In this document: positions 13,290 to 26,000 of the stretch, piece after piece
Layout of the letters: every line of letters begins with the position of its first letter
Position numbering within the stretch: position 1 is the stretch's first letter
Source of the DNA: Papio anubis
Taxonomy: Eukaryota; Chordata; Mammalia; Primates; Cercopithecidae
Reading direction: 5' to 3'
Assembly (NCBI RefSeq): GCF_008728515.1
Contig: NC_044989.1
Location: forward strand, 81,724,147 to 81,788,146
Length of the DNA stretch: 64,000 nucleotides
Notes under the pieces: generated by a model
Database searches by the model: none
The model's input: the letters and a program-made list of their open reading frames with translations, nothing else
Told to the model about the DNA's origin: nothing
Made by a program: the position numbers and the translations under genes

Positions 13290-13440
13290 AAAAAAAAAAC
13301 TTTATTGGGGTACAATTGGCATACAAGATGTTGTGCATATTTATGTATACAATCTGACAAGTCTGGAGATCATTCTATAAAATATAGATCTGTGAAACCA
13401 TTACTGAAATCTATACCGTAAACATATCTATCACCTTCAA
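13290..13440 (-). mobile_element. L1M 3' UTR fragment, antisense
   Basis: The reversed L1M 3' end is recognisable by ACTTTATTGGGGTACAATTG, GACAAGTCTGGAG and CATATCTATCACCTTCAA in the expected order. It is severely 5'-truncated to about 150 bases and followed by a T/C-rich run. Confidence 0.7.
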
Positions 13441-13481
13441 TTTTTTTTTCTTTTCTTTTCTTTCTTTTTTTTTTTTTTTGC
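13440..13481. repeat. T/C-rich simple repeat
   Basis: Pyrimidine-only run of T tracts interrupted by single C bases, next to the L1M fragment. Confidence 0.85.
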
Positions 13482-14355
13482 TATAACAGGACCATTTCAA
13501 GGCAAGTGGCAAGACATTTTGTTCTTTGGGTTACATAAATATATTTAAACATCTATTATGAGGTATTAGTTTTACAGTTAGTAAACAGAATGCAGGCAGA
13601 TAAACAATACATGTACCTGACATACAAGGTACATATATTTATGTAACATATACATAATTTGCCTGTGTTCTGTGGCATACACATAGTCTATTACATAATG
13701 GATATGTGTTATATGGCAAATGAGAACAGAGGATGTGACCTATATTCAGAACAGAGTTCACATATTGGAGTTCACTAGATATACCTTATAGGCATATTTT
13801 ATTTAATTGCACAGTGTTGTTTGGCATGATGTTTTAACATTTCAAAATTGGTTGTCAGCATTTATCAAAATACTTCATCTAAAAGTCCAAGTATCTAGAT
13901 TCTAGAACTTCCATATATACCCATGACAGTGTAAAGTACTGAATTTGCAGTCTCATCATAAATAATTAAAACACACATAAATAATTTAAAAAGGACAATA
14001 TTCTCTATCAATTCAAATTTACTAGACAAACGATGAAGCTAAAAATATCATTCATTATCTGGAAAATAAGCAGTGTATAGAAATTGACCCTGAGATGATA
14101 GGATGATAGAATTAGCGTAGAATAACTTTAACACAACTATTATACACATTACCAAAAATTGAAAAGATGTATGATTTTAATAAATGAAGAGATTAAAAAT
14201 TCAAGTAGAGAAATGGAAGTCATAAAGGAAATCTGATAGAAATATAGAAGTAAAAAGTATATATATAAAATGTAAAAAATAATGGAAGAATTTAACAAAT
14301 ATTTAGAAATGCCAAAAGAAATACTTTTGTGCATTGAAGATAGATCAATTTTTTC
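13482..14355. other. Unassigned AT-rich sequence
   Basis: No repeat or coding sequence that I can support. Confidence 0.5.
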
Positions 14356-14742
14356 TATTTTTTTTTTTTTTTTTAGGTTCATTGGGTGCATGTGCAGGCT
14401 TGTTACATGGGTAAATTGCATGTCACTGAGGCTTGGTATATGAATAATCCTGTCACCAAGGTAGTGAGTGTAGTACCAAATAAGTAGCCTTCTAACACAT
14501 GTCCCTCCCTCATCCTTCACTTTCAAGTGCTCCCCAGTATCTGTTCCCATCTTTATGCCCATATTTATTCAATGTTTGGCTCCCACTTATAAGTGATAAC
14601 ATGCAATATTTGTTTGCTGTCCCCACATTAGTTTTCTTGCATAATGGCCTCCAGCTGAATCCATGTTGCTACAAAGGGCATAATTTAATTATTTTTTATG
14701 ATTGCATAGTGTTCCATGGTCTATATATACTATATTTTTTAA
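14356..14742 (-). mobile_element. L1P-type LINE 3' end, antisense, 5'-truncated
   Basis: A poly-T tail (to 14374) is followed by reversed L1 3' UTR (GCATGTGCAGGCTTGTTACA) and the last codons of ORF2, with landmarks CCCACTTATAAGTGATAAC and GCATAGTGTTCCATGG. Insertion was truncated to under 400 bases. Divergence suggests L1PB or an old L1PA. Confidence 0.88.
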
Positions 14743-16179
14743 AATTTATTAAATAGATGGATACATTTAAAAAACAAAACACAACAATCTGAAGAAAATA
14801 AAGAAGACAAAGACTAGAAGAAAATGAACACAACATAAGTGAACTAAGGGAAATATAAATTTTTCCATCATACATGTTATTGCTCCCAAAAAGAAAGAGA
14901 AAAAACTAGGCACAACAAATGCTTAATTAAATATATTTTTTAACTTCCCATATTTTTAAAAAACCCTCTAAAAACAAATAATAGTTGGAATCATTAGCAC
15001 TTTGGTAGACAAACTCTTACTGGTAGCATTTGCCAATGCCCATGGTGTAAATACTCACACCCTTGCAAATTCCAGCCTACTATAGTGGCATATAAAAGAA
15101 AATAAGATCTCATCACTAATATTTCTAATGGTAAAGTATTGAACACTTTTCCCTAAGAGTATATATATTGTATTAAATAATCTAGTCAATGGAATAAGGT
15201 AGGAATCTCAGCAATAATTGGTAAATCTAGTGGCTTGATGCAGAATGCACAATACCAATTCAGGTATTCCTGCCACAATCAAGCAAACACAAGTTGATGG
15301 TCATTCTCCAAAATAAAAATCCTACATTCTTAAAAAATGTTACAGTTAAGAAAAAGACAAGAAATGCTAATGGATATTTCCAGATTATAGGTGTGTAAAT
15401 AAATTAAATGATATGCCTAATTCTGAATTGAGTTACAGCCAAAAAAAATTATTAAAAAAACTATAAAGGACATAATTTTTTATGATTGATGAAATTGCAA
15501 TATAGATTTTGGTTTTGTTAGTAATAGTCAATCAGTGTTAAATTGCTTCATTTTGGTAACTATTTTATGCTTATATAATAATATTGTTTTTAACAAATAG
15601 CATGATAAATGTAGAGATAAAGAGTATTGGTGTCTGAAGCTTACTCTTATATGGCTCATTTAAAAAGTTATTCATTAATCTTTCAATATATGAGAAAGCA
15701 TGTATATGTCTGTCTGTATGTATGTATATAACATGACGTATAATATGTAGTCAAAATTATGCATATAGAATATGCACACATATATACACACATGAAAAAG
15801 AGATTAAAAAAGAAAATGGGCAAAATATAAACAATGGCTAAATTTGTTTAAAAAGGAGTAGAATTTCTTCAAACTCCTCTTGCAAATTTTTGTTTGTTTA
15901 AAATTGTGTCAAAACATAATGTTATTGAGAATTTTAACATTTTTATCTCTTTCTAATGAAAATGTATCAATTTATTTTCTTTGTGATTGACCTGTAACTG
16001 AATTTCACACAAATTTTGTTCTCAATGTCTTTTCATTATCAAACCAATATAGGTGTTTTTCTTTATTAGGCATTTTCAGTTTCCATTTCTCTTTCCTTGT
16101 TTCTCTGTTCTGTCCCCCACTGATCTAGGGCAAAAGTCTTGCTAGTGAATATAGAGATACGCAACTCTTCATTCCCTTG
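14743..16179. other. Unassigned AT-rich sequence
   Basis: Only short TG/TA-rich patches near 15700-15790. No gene, RNA or repeat family recognised. Confidence 0.5.
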
Positions 16180-17413
16180 CAGTATTGTGTAAGGAATTAC
16201 TACCACGAAGTTAGTACCTTAAAACAACACTTACTTCACAGTGCTGCAGGTCAGAAGTCTGGGCGTGGCAGAGCAGGGTTGCTGGACTTTCTGCTCATTG
16301 TATTCTAATGCTGAAACCAAGGCATTGGCTGGGCTGAGCTCTCATCTGGATGCTTTAGAGAAAAATTCCCTTCCAAGATCATTCAGATTGTGGGCAGAAT
16401 TCAGTTCTTTGTGGCTTGTGAGGTCCCCAATCTTTTTCTTCTGGCTGTCAGTTGGAGGTTGATTATAGCTTCTATAGACTACTCCCAGGTCATTCCCACA
16501 TGAACCCTCCATCTTCAAAGCCAGCAACAGATCCTTCCCCTTTTATGATTTCAATCACTTTGATTTTCAATCTCTTTCACTAGAAAGAATCTCGACTCTA
16601 GCATTAGATTTTGATAGCTGCATAATAAAGTCTCATAAGCTTTCCAGTTTGAAGTAAGATCCACTTATTAGCTCAAAGTTGCATGTATCTGGAGTCTGGC
16701 ATGGCATGTATAAGTTCTGTGTTCAGAAATCCCAAGAGTGAAATCAAGGTGTTGGCCTGACTACATCTCTCATCTCAGGAGAAATTTTTCCCTGCAGGGG
16801 AAAATTTCCTCCATAGTTTATTCTTCTTGGCAAAATTCAGTTCATTTTGGTAACTGGATTGGAGTTTCCATTCCTTGCTCATTGTACTCATGCACCACTC
16901 TCATTTCCTAGAGGTTACTCTCAAGTCCTTTCCATGTGGTTACCATAGGGAGTTTGCATCATCCATGCCTGCTTTCTTCCAGGCCTGCTGCAGCACATCT
17001 TTCTGATGTTCCCTTTTGCAGTCAGACAAAGAAAATTCTGTGCTTTTAAATGGTTCAACAAATTGGGTCACTCCTATTCATAATAATATTTTAGTGCTAT
17101 ATAATCTAACAAAACAATGAATATAATTGTATCTTATCCACAAACTGTGCCCCTACATAAAGAGAAGAAAATTATTATAACAGCGTGAGGGTCCTTGAAG
17201 TCACTTTAAAATTCTGCCTATCACAGAGATCGTGTTGTTAGGCCCGTACCACCCAGGATAATCTCCCTTTTAAAAAGTCAGTTGTGCCAAATAACATAAT
17301 GCAAACATAGGTATGATATCTCATTATATTCATGTATTACTCCAACACTCACTTAGAAGGATTATACAAGTGTGTGGCTCATTGGGGTTCATCTTAGAAT
17401 TCTGCTGTCACAC
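16180..17413 (-). mobile_element. ERVL-type LTR-like repeats, antisense, probably two copies in tandem
   Basis: Left block (16180-16560) has the reversed LTR 3' end (ACCTTAAAACAACAC, GGTCAGAAGTCTGGGCGTGG, GGCTGGGCTGAGCTCTCATC). A second, more decayed block (about 16640-17000) repeats the AAATCAAGGTGTTGGCC region. The right part (17220-17413) carries GATAATCTCCC and a reversed 5' terminus near GGTTCATCTTAGAATTCTGC. The set fits a MaLR or ERVL LTR family also present at 17825, 27230 and 37060. The subfamily name is uncertain. No internal genes remain. Confidence 0.6.
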
Positions 17414-17824
17414 CTAATGTATAACAAAGTTATCACATTATATCTAAAAAGAAACATCTGGAATTTTTCCTCTAAAGCTAAGGGTCCAGAAAGTAGGTTT
17501 CTTTAAAAACTTATTTTCAAATTATTTCACTTCTTTATTAACCAAGAGTATCTTCTATTATAAACTAAACAATGATTTATGGCAGAATCTTCATTATAAT
17601 ATAAAACTATCTAATAGCAAACAGTTTATTTCTAGTTTGTTCCCACAAAATAAGTAGAAGACATAATCTATACTCTTCAAAATTTATTTTGTTTTATAAG
17701 AGAAGGAAAATGAATAGGCCAGAATTAAATATTAGTATGAGAAAGTTTAATGCATCAGTAAATGTCATTAGATATATTATTACCTAAAAGCTTGATTGAA
17801 CTAACAGCATTTTCTACTGGAAAT
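17414..17824. other. Unassigned AT-rich sequence
   Basis: Lies between two LTR blocks; nothing recognised. Confidence 0.5.
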
Positions 17825-18967
17825 ATATTAGTTATTTATTTCTGAGTAACAATGTTACCACAAATTTAGAAGATTAGAACACTGGATCTTTATTATCTCA
17901 CAATTTCTGCTGGTCAGGAATTTGGTCAAGGTTTAAATGAATCCTCTGCTTAGGGTTTCAGGGTGTTGGAGTTGCTGACTTATGTTCTCAATTGGAGGCT
18001 CAATTTGGAAAGCATTCACTTAAACTCACTCAGGTTGTTGGCAGAACTAATTTATTTGTGATTGTATGACTGAGAGGCACAGCTTCTTGCTAATTGTTGC
18101 TTAGAGTATGTGCTTGCCTTCTAGAGGCTGCGGACAGTTCAATACTATGTGGGTTTTTCCCAACATGAACACTTTCTTCAATTAGCCAGCACAGAGGCTC
18201 TAGAAAGACAGTGTTGGGGAAACCAGCCCCACACCACCCAGTGGGTACTGAGTCCGTTCGAGACAAAGGAGTTAGAAAGAGACAGAATAAGTGTTTAAAA
18301 CGCAGGTCCAGGGGACCGGAGTGTTGGCGGCTTGTTCACAGCCCAGAGTTCTCGGGCTTCACCCAATTTATTGGTTTACAAGCTCTTTGTTCTTATGGCA
18401 GATGGCAGGGGTAGGAAGGGATGAGGAAAAGGATTAATCAGTGAAGGAGAACTTGTGAGTCATTCAGTAAGATGTATAGCAGTGGCAGTTTCTGTGAATT
18501 TCCTTGAGCAAAAGCGTGTGTCTAAACTACTTAAGATCTTTAACTTATCGGGACTGAAATGGGTGGGAGTGGGTTTCAAGAGGAGCCAAGATGTTTGATT
18601 GTACTCCACTGCTTCAAGGGAGTGTTATCTCCCTGAGCAACCTGTGGAATGCTGCTGAGCGGTTATGCTTTCGGGTCATAAAGACATGAAGGCAATAAGG
18701 AGACTTTTCTCCTCAGAGGCTGCCCATGGCTCCCCATGGGTGACACACAGGGGAGAACTCATCTGGCACCCCAGAAACTCTCCCACAGACAATCTTAAAG
18801 AAAGTAATGTAATCACAAGAGTGACATCTTATTGCCTCAGGCATATTCTGTTAGAAGCAAGTCATAGTCCCCACCCACAACCAAGGGCTTTGAATTACAC
18901 AAAGGCATAAATATCAGGAAGTGAGGATTCTGAGATGGGTGAGGAGGCTGTTAGAATCTGTCCATTA
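17825..18967 (-). mobile_element. ERVL-type LTR, antisense, split by a younger LTR
   Basis: Left part (17825-18211) starts with the reversed LTR 3' end TATTAGTTATTTATTTCTGA and includes ACCACAAATTTAG, CACTCAGGTTGTTGGCAG and CTTCTAGAGGCTGC. After the 576-bp insertion at 18212-18787 the same element resumes with CTTAAAGAAAGTAATGTAAT, GTGACATCTTATT, AGAAGCAAGTCATAG and AATTACACAAAGGC, and fades near GTTAGAATCTGTCC. The resumption in the correct order shows it was in place before the younger LTR. Same family as 16180-17413. Confidence 0.65.
18212..18787 (-). mobile_element. Solo LTR of an endogenous retrovirus, antisense, nested
   Basis: A 576-bp block with TG at the left and CA at the right on the plus strand, so its own minus-strand sequence also runs TG to CA. 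Flanking 5-mers gacag (18207-18211) and gacaa (18788-18792) match at four of five positions, fitting a target-site duplication. The minus strand carries an AATAAA signal (complement of CAATTTATTGG near 18365), consistent with an LTR polyadenylation site. GC is higher than in the surroundings. I suspect a MER9-type or another ERV LTR but cannot name it surely. Open frames at 18211 and 18665 are incidental. Confidence 0.7.
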
Positions 18968-19634
18968 CTGGAGGACAAGGGCTGGAGAGGTCACCATGGG
19001 GTGAAGATTTCTGGGATGAAAAACTTTTACTATGGGCCTTCAATGATAGGTATTAATTGGAAAGATAGATTTGGAGGGACTATTATTATTTTAAGCCTGG
19101 TCATACAAGGCAATGCCATTGTTCTTTTCTGTAAAATATGATACTGTGGCAACTGTATCATATGAATGACAGAACACTGTGATGATCAGGAAAATCTGCA
19201 AAACATTGGAGATCAGATTAGTTATATGCATAGGTGGTTACACTAGATTCTGTTCAGTAAATGATACATACTTCCTATTATTGGATATCATGTCAAGCAA
19301 GCCTCAGAGATTATTGAAACTGAAACCAAACCAACTTAAACACAAATGTTTATTAACATAATTAATGAAACAGGTTGTTTAAGAGGGTTCACAGTGTTTC
19401 AGTGGTAAAACTGACATTATGGTGCAACAATCTTGTTTACCATTTAAAAATTTTTCTTATTTATATTTCATTAATTTACACTTTCTATACTTATGGGATC
19501 AATGATGATTTGCATGTTCCTCAGCTCTCATTGCATGAAAAGCAAAATAATTTTGTTCCCATAGGGCTCAAACTATTCCTTAAAAATCGCTGTGATTTCC
19601 CCTTTGTGAGTTACATAAGCCCCTCTATATCAAT
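18968..19634. other. Unassigned sequence
   Basis: Short open frames (68 to 90 codons) occur here but have no recognisable similarity and no supporting context. Confidence 0.45.
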
Positions 19635-20007
19635 TGATATGGTTTGACTCTGTGTCCCCACCCAAGTCTCATCTGGAACTGTAATCCCCATGTATCAGGA
19701 GGAGGACCTAGTGAGAGGTGATTGGATCATGGGTGTGGTTTCCCCCATGCCCTTCTCATGGTAGTCAGTGAGTTCTCACAAGATCTGATGGTTTAAAAGT
19801 ATATGGCAGTTTCCCCCTCATTCTCTCTTTCTCCTGCTGCCATGTAAGATGTACCTTGCTTCCTCTTCAGCTTCTGCCGTGATTGTAAGTTTCCTGAGGC
19901 CTCCTCAGGCATGTGGAACTGTGAGTCAATTAGACCTCTTTTCTTTATGAATTACTCAGTCTCAGGTAGTTCTTTATAGCAGTGTATATAGAAAACAGAC
20001 TAATACA
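19635..20007 (+). mobile_element. MaLR (THE1/MST-type) solo LTR with intact target duplication
   Basis: 373 bp from TGATATGGTTTGACTCTGTG to AGACTAATACA, with all expected landmarks (CACAAGATCTGATGG, CTGCTGCCATGTAAGATG, GCCTCCTCAGGCATGTGG, TTACTCAGTCTCAGG). It is flanked by a perfect 5-bp duplication, TCAAT at 19630-19634 and 20008-20012. It is therefore a clean solo LTR and the least degraded of the three MaLR LTRs here. Confidence 0.96.
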
Positions 20008-21067
20008 TCAATCATCTTGTGTTGTTAGATGGAGACCTACAATTGGCTAGCCTGTATAATGTGCTTTCTCCATGGCAGGATAGTCTTACCCTGTGATTAG
20101 GAAGCTCAAAGCTGAGAGAAAATAAATCCACCATTACAAAAAAAAAAAGACAAGAATGAAAAATGACAGCCATCCTTCAACTCTAATAGATTGATATTAA
20201 AGCTGTGATTAAAAGTTATTGTAGTATTTGTATATATTTGCATATTTGCATTGAATATTTTCCTTATGAAACAAGTTTAATTTTGAATTATATTTAATGA
20301 AAACCATTTGAATGACTTAATAATAATCAGGAATATTCAGTGTATAGTGGATGTGAAAGTACTTGGTAAAGTATAATGTAGCCTAAAATGTTTGCCATTT
20401 TTGATAGATTATATTTAAATGGGTAAATTTAAGATTTTTTAATATAACATAAGGATGGCCATCTAGAGTTTCAAAATGACTTTAGATATAATTCAGTGAA
20501 ATAACATGGGCAATAGCAATGGATGGTTTTCTTCATGGAGCATTCTCACCCACCTTGAACTTCTTAACCAGGACCTTTCAGGATTATCTGTGTTGCAATG
20601 TATCTCCTGTACAATATCATTTGCTTTATCTTGGAATCCCCAAAAGAAATCCTGGAGGAGTTCATATTCCAGGATGACTAACGAACAAAAACGTTAAAAA
20701 TATGAGGAGCCTACCACAGCAAGCCAACAGATTAAATGAACTAATAAATGAGATTTCATAGCAATAATGGCTTTCCATGAGAATGATGTGATACTTAATG
20801 TAGTAGTCATGGGGCACATTTTTGTTCCTAAGCACATTTGAACATATTGAATGATGATGAAAGAATCAGTATAAAATAAAACTTTATTTTTTCTACTCTT
20901 TTGGCCTCTATATAGCAGCATCAAAATATTCTTTATCTTAAATGTGACTTCTTTCTTGGTTTTGCCATATTCTGTTGTAATTAAATCCAGACCAATTGAA
21001 GGGGTTAAATATACACTATTCTGGCCTATTGACCATTTAAGTTAAAGACACTTGAAAAACAGAAGGT

Positions 21068-21069
<2 letters not shown>
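20008..21069. other. Unassigned sequence upstream of a poly-A tract
   Basis: About 1 kb of apparently unique DNA ending in a 48-base A run. A retrocopy body upstream of the A run is conceivable, but I see no long frame, no AATAAA within 30 bases of the A run and no clear target duplication. Confidence 0.4.

Positions 21070-21117
<48 letters not shown>
21070..21117. repeat. Uninterrupted A48 tract
   Basis: Forty-eight consecutive A bases without interruption. No Alu or L1 body precedes it. It may be a retrotransposition tail with an unrecognised body, or an expanded mononucleotide run. Assembly length is unreliable at such tracts. Confidence 0.95.
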
Positions 21118-21120
<3 letters not shown>

Positions 21121-22132
21121 CTTTGACCCTTGTGCTGTTTCTTCAAAGCAGAAAATGAAATTCCCATGTGAAAGATGCCCTCTCTATACTGGAAAGATAC
21201 AGCCCCCTAATCTACAAAGATGAGAAATTGAAACTAAAACTCTTGTTAAATAACTTTCAAGGCTTTCCGCATAATTTAATCACATTTTTACAGTTTACTA
21301 TTCTATGTTCAATCCAGCATATGAGTATAACTGACTCTATCTGTATCTTTGGGATCTTCATTTTTTATGATAGCTCTTTTGCCACTTACTAGTTTTCTTC
21401 TGCTTTTCCTCTAATAATCTATCTTATATCAATTTAATTCTCAGACCAAGCTTGGACCCTAAAAGAAGGGAGGGAGGTTTTTTACACCTAGAATAATCAG
21501 AATGATTTTACTCTATTTTTTGCAAGGTATTAAGTCCATCTACATGGATATACACTGGGTAGGGACAGCATACTTACTTTGCCAGGAATATTCTAGGTTT
21601 ATGAATGTTGTCCCAGGAAAATTTATAAAAAGCTCTTCCTTTTGCTTTCAAAATTTTTTTGTTTAGATAATAAATTATGTGATCTCCCTGGCTCTGCAAG
21701 CTTTTCATATGCTCTAAGACTGCCATTAGGTTATTTTATAAATCACAAACTTCATAAAGTTTATCACTATTTCATAAAGATGCTTAAAAATATACACCAT
21801 ACTAGTAGCACAACAACAACATAACAATAATTCCTTAATACCAATACATAACCAGCCAGTGTTCAAATTATCCCAAATGTTTCCTATTTTTATAGCTTAG
21901 TTGTTTGATTCAGGATCAAGATTGATTCTGCACATTGGAATTGGCTTATATATCCCTTACATAATTTTAGTCTTTGGTTTTCTACCCTTTTTTGCAATTA
22001 TGTTTGAGGAAATTAGATGATTTGTTCTCTAGAGTATCCCACATTCTGGATTGTGTTGATTGTATCTGTTAGCCTTATGTATTTCATGTTAACTGGTATT
22101 TAGATCTAGAGTTTTTATTATAATTAATCCTT
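21118..22132. other. Unassigned sequence
   Basis: No repeat family or gene recognised. Confidence 0.5.
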
Positions 22133-22288
22133 ATCCTTTCCTTCCTTCCTTCCTTCCTACCTTCCTTCCTTCCTTCCTTCCTTCCTTCCTTCCTTCCTTC
22201 CTTCCTTCCTTCCTTTCCTTCTCTTTATCTTTCTTTCTTTTCTTTTCGTTTCGTTTCATTTCATTTTGTTTCTTTTCTTTTCTTTTCT
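22133..22288. repeat. CCTT microsatellite grading into TTTCT-type pyrimidine tract
   Basis: Tandem CCTT units to about 22215, then a compound TTTCT/TTTCG/TTTCA tract to 22288. Almost every base is a pyrimidine on the plus strand. It abuts a relic antisense Alu, so the tract probably grew from the reversed Alu tail. Confidence 0.95.
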
Positions 22289-22382
22289 TGTTGCCCAGGC
22301 TGGAGAGCAGGGGTATGATCCCACCTCAGCCTCCCAACTAGCTGATACTATAAGTGCATGCCACCATGCCTGGTTAATTTTT
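22289..22382 (-). mobile_element. Relic Alu fragment, antisense, internally deleted
   Basis: TGTTGCCCAGGCTGGAGAGC is followed by a jump to CACCTCAGCCTCCCAACTAG and GCCTGGTTAATTTTTT. The middle of the monomer and the rest of the element are missing. Confidence 0.85.
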
Positions 22383-22630
22383 TCTTCTACTCTCTGCCTC
22401 ATTCACATTCACTTGGGAACCAAAAATTCCCCTCAGTGCTTAGTATTCCCATCAATGAGAAAAGTATGTCACATTCTGTAATGAGAACCAGTGCCATCTA
22501 TCCCCAGAGATCCTGGAAGTAGCTGAAGGTTCTTTGGAAACTTCAGAGAAGTCTTTGTCTTCCTCATTTTCTTCTAAGTAAATTAAGACTTTATTTTTTC
22601 CCCAAGAACCATCATCTAAGATAAAAATGT

Positions 22631-23035
22631 TAAAAATTTATTATGACAGGCATAAAAAGGAATGAAGTCTGAGTTATGCTGCAACTTGGATAAACCTTGA
22701 ATACATTATGCTAAGTAAAAGCACCTTAAAGACATTGTGCTAAGTAAAGTTCCCATATGTAATTTTATTTATATGAACTGTCCAGTACAGAAAAATCTGG
22801 AGACCAAGTATGTTACTGATTATTTAGGCCTGGAGGAGGGGGTGTTGGGGAAATAAAAGTGTTAGAGCTAAAGGCTGGAAGGGTTTCTTTTAGCAGTGAT
22901 AAAAATATTCTAAAACTGACCGTGATGTTGCTTGCATATACATGTTAGTATATTAAAAAACTATAGTGTTCACTTGGAGCAAATTGTAATGTGTGTGAAT
23001 TACATCTCAATGCATTTTTATTTAAAATTTAAAAT
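22631..23035 (+). mobile_element. L1M 3' end, sense
   Basis: Contains the typical L1M 3' sequence in order: AGGCATAAAAAGGAATGAAG, CTTGGATAAACCTTGAA, ATTATGCTAAGTAAA, GGCCTGGAGGAGGGGGTG and CTTTTAGCAGTGATAAAAAT. It ends in A-rich DNA before a second L1 in the same orientation. Confidence 0.75.
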
Positions 23036-26000
23036 AAAAATGAAAAAGACACACCAAGAAAGGAAAGCTATAGGCCAAAATTCTCATGAACAGTGATGCA
23101 AATACCCATAGCAAAATATTATAAATCGAATATAACCATGTATAAAAATAATTATATACCATGACCAAGTGGAATTTGTTTCAGGTATTCAAGACTGGTT
23201 CTATATTCTAAAGCCAAACTATATAATTCAGTATATTAATAGTTCAAGAATAAAAATTATATAGTCATTCCATTGATGTAGAGAAAGCTTTTAACCATAT
23301 TCAAGAGCAATTTATTATAAATAATGTCAGCATATTAATAACAGTGGTGATTTTCTCACCTCAATAAAGAAGATATACAAAATACTGTTAGCTAACATCA
23401 CACTTACTCATGAGAAACTAACTTCTTTTGCACAAATATTAGGAAAAAGGTATGGATGTCCCTTCTTACCTCTTATTTAACATCATACTGGAAGTTCCAG
23501 CTAATGCAATACAAAAGAAAAGGAAATTAAAAATAAACAGATTGGAAAGGAAGAAATAAAACTCTGTTTGTAGATGACTTGCTTATTTATGTAGAAAATC
23601 CTAAAGAATCAACAAAAACAGTTCTAAAACTAATGAATAATTACAGCAAGGTTGTAGAGTACAAAGTTACTACGCAAAAGTCAATTGCTTTTCTGTGTAC
23701 AAATAATAAACAATTGGAATTTAAGGTTAAAATCACAATGCCATTTACATTATCACCCAAACTGTGAAATACTAAGGTATAAATCTAATAAAATAAGTGC
23801 ATAATACATATGAGGAAAACTATAAAACTCTTATAAATCAAGGAAGATCTAAACATATGAGGAGGCATTCCATGTTCCTAGATAGGAAGATTTAAGGTTA
23901 AGATACCAGTTCTTTCCAATTTGATCTATAGATGCAATTTACATTTACATGATTTTCCAGACAAAATCATAGGAAGTTATGGATATCAACAATCTGATTC
24001 TAAAGTTTATATGGAAAAACAAAACATTGAAAGCAGCCAACACAATATTAAATAAAATCCAAGTCAGATAAAAGACACTATTTGACTTTCACATTTACTA
24101 TAAAACCACAGTCATCAAGATAGAATGGTGTTGGTAGAGATACAGACAAATTGATGAAAGAGATCAGAATGCCCAGAAATAGATGCACATTAATAGAGTC
24201 AAATGTTTTTTGACAAAATTTTAAATGCAATTTGATACAGAAAGAATAGTCTTTTCAACAATTAGTGCTGGAACAATTGGATGGCCATAGACAAAAGCAA
24301 ATTTAAAAACTCTGGGTATATAACTTATAACATTCACAAAAACTAACTCAAGATGAGTCACACAGGTAAATGTAAAATGCAAAATATAAAAGTTCTAGAA
24401 GGAAGTAAAGGAACAATTTTATGTAATAACAAATTTATGATAATTTCTAAAAACAATACAGAAAGCATAATATATTAAAGAAAAACTTGATAAATTGAAC
24501 TTTATTATTAATATTGAAACTTCGGCTCTGTAAAATACTGTTCAAAGAATAAAAAGATGGACTACAGACTGGAAAACAGATATGAAACATATACATTTGA
24601 TTATGGACTTGTATTCAAAATACATAAAGAATATTTTAAACCCAATGACTAGAAAAAATAAAACTACTAGAAAATGCGCAAAAGATATGCAGAATAGAAA
24701 CAAGCATATGAAGTGTTTTTAAACATAATTTGCCACTAGGAAAATGAAAATTGAAAAAGCAATGAGATTATACTACAAACCTATTAGAATAGCTAAAACC
24801 TAAAAACTTGACAATATTTCTTGCTGGTGAGAATGTGGACTACGTCAACTCTCATTAATTTCTGGAAGATTCGCAAAATAATAGGAATATGGTTGGGAAG
24901 TTTCTTTAAAAAGTAAATATAGTCTTGTCATAAAATTTAGCTGTCTTTCTCTTGGGTATTTATTCAACTGATTTTAAAGTTTATGTCAAAATAAACAGAA
25001 AAAAATGCCAAAATCATGCACATAAACACTTATAGCAGCTATACTCATAATCCCCCACAATTATAATAAACCAAGATGTCCTTTAATGGGTGAATAGAAT
25101 TTTTAAGAATGTGGTATGTACATATATACAACTGAATATTACTTAGTTATAAAAATAAGTAAGCTATCAAGCCATAAAAAGACACGAAGAACCTTAAATG
25201 TTTTTGCTAATTTTACAAAGCCAGTCTGTGAAGTCTGTATACTGTATGATTCCAATTTCAAGATATTCTGAAAAAGACAAGCTATAGAGCCAATAAAAAG
25301 ATTAGTTATTGTCAGGAATTTAGTGAAAGGGCACAATGGTTAAATAATAGTTGAAGCACAGGGAATATTTTGGAGTGATAAAACTATTCTGTGTGACACT
25401 TTAGTGGTGAATGTATGATACTACTTCTCGAAAACGATAGAACTTTGCAGTGCGCTGAGTGAACCAGATTGTAAGCAACTTAATGAAAAATTGTTTAAAG
25501 TCCTTGGAGGATGCTAGGATAAAATGCAAAATGTCACAAAACAATCTAACTCTATTACAAACATTTAAAAAACTCACTGAAGATAGGGGAAAAGGTGCTG
25601 ATATAAGTAATATTGGAAATGGCTGAATTTTGTAAAACTGAAGACAAAAAATTGTACACTAATGCATAAAGTGGTTTTACACTGGAGTATGGTCACCAGC
25701 TGTGAAACTGTTATACATGTAAGTTGGAAATGTACAATTCTGTAAGTGGATAGTGGTTGGTGGGAGCCAACTTTTTCACGTTGGATTGAGAAGTTACAGA
25801 TAAGCAGTGAAAGGAGGCATGAAAGATGCACATGGTAAAGTGTTATGGTTGAAAATATTAGTATGAACTCTTGTTTAGCTTGCCACATATATGGATGACT
25901 ACATACAGAAATATTTCTAGATAAGTGTTTGTACAGGATTAGTATACACCTTATGTGTATATTTTTTACTCAGTCAGATGAGAAGGTCTAAAAGAAATGA

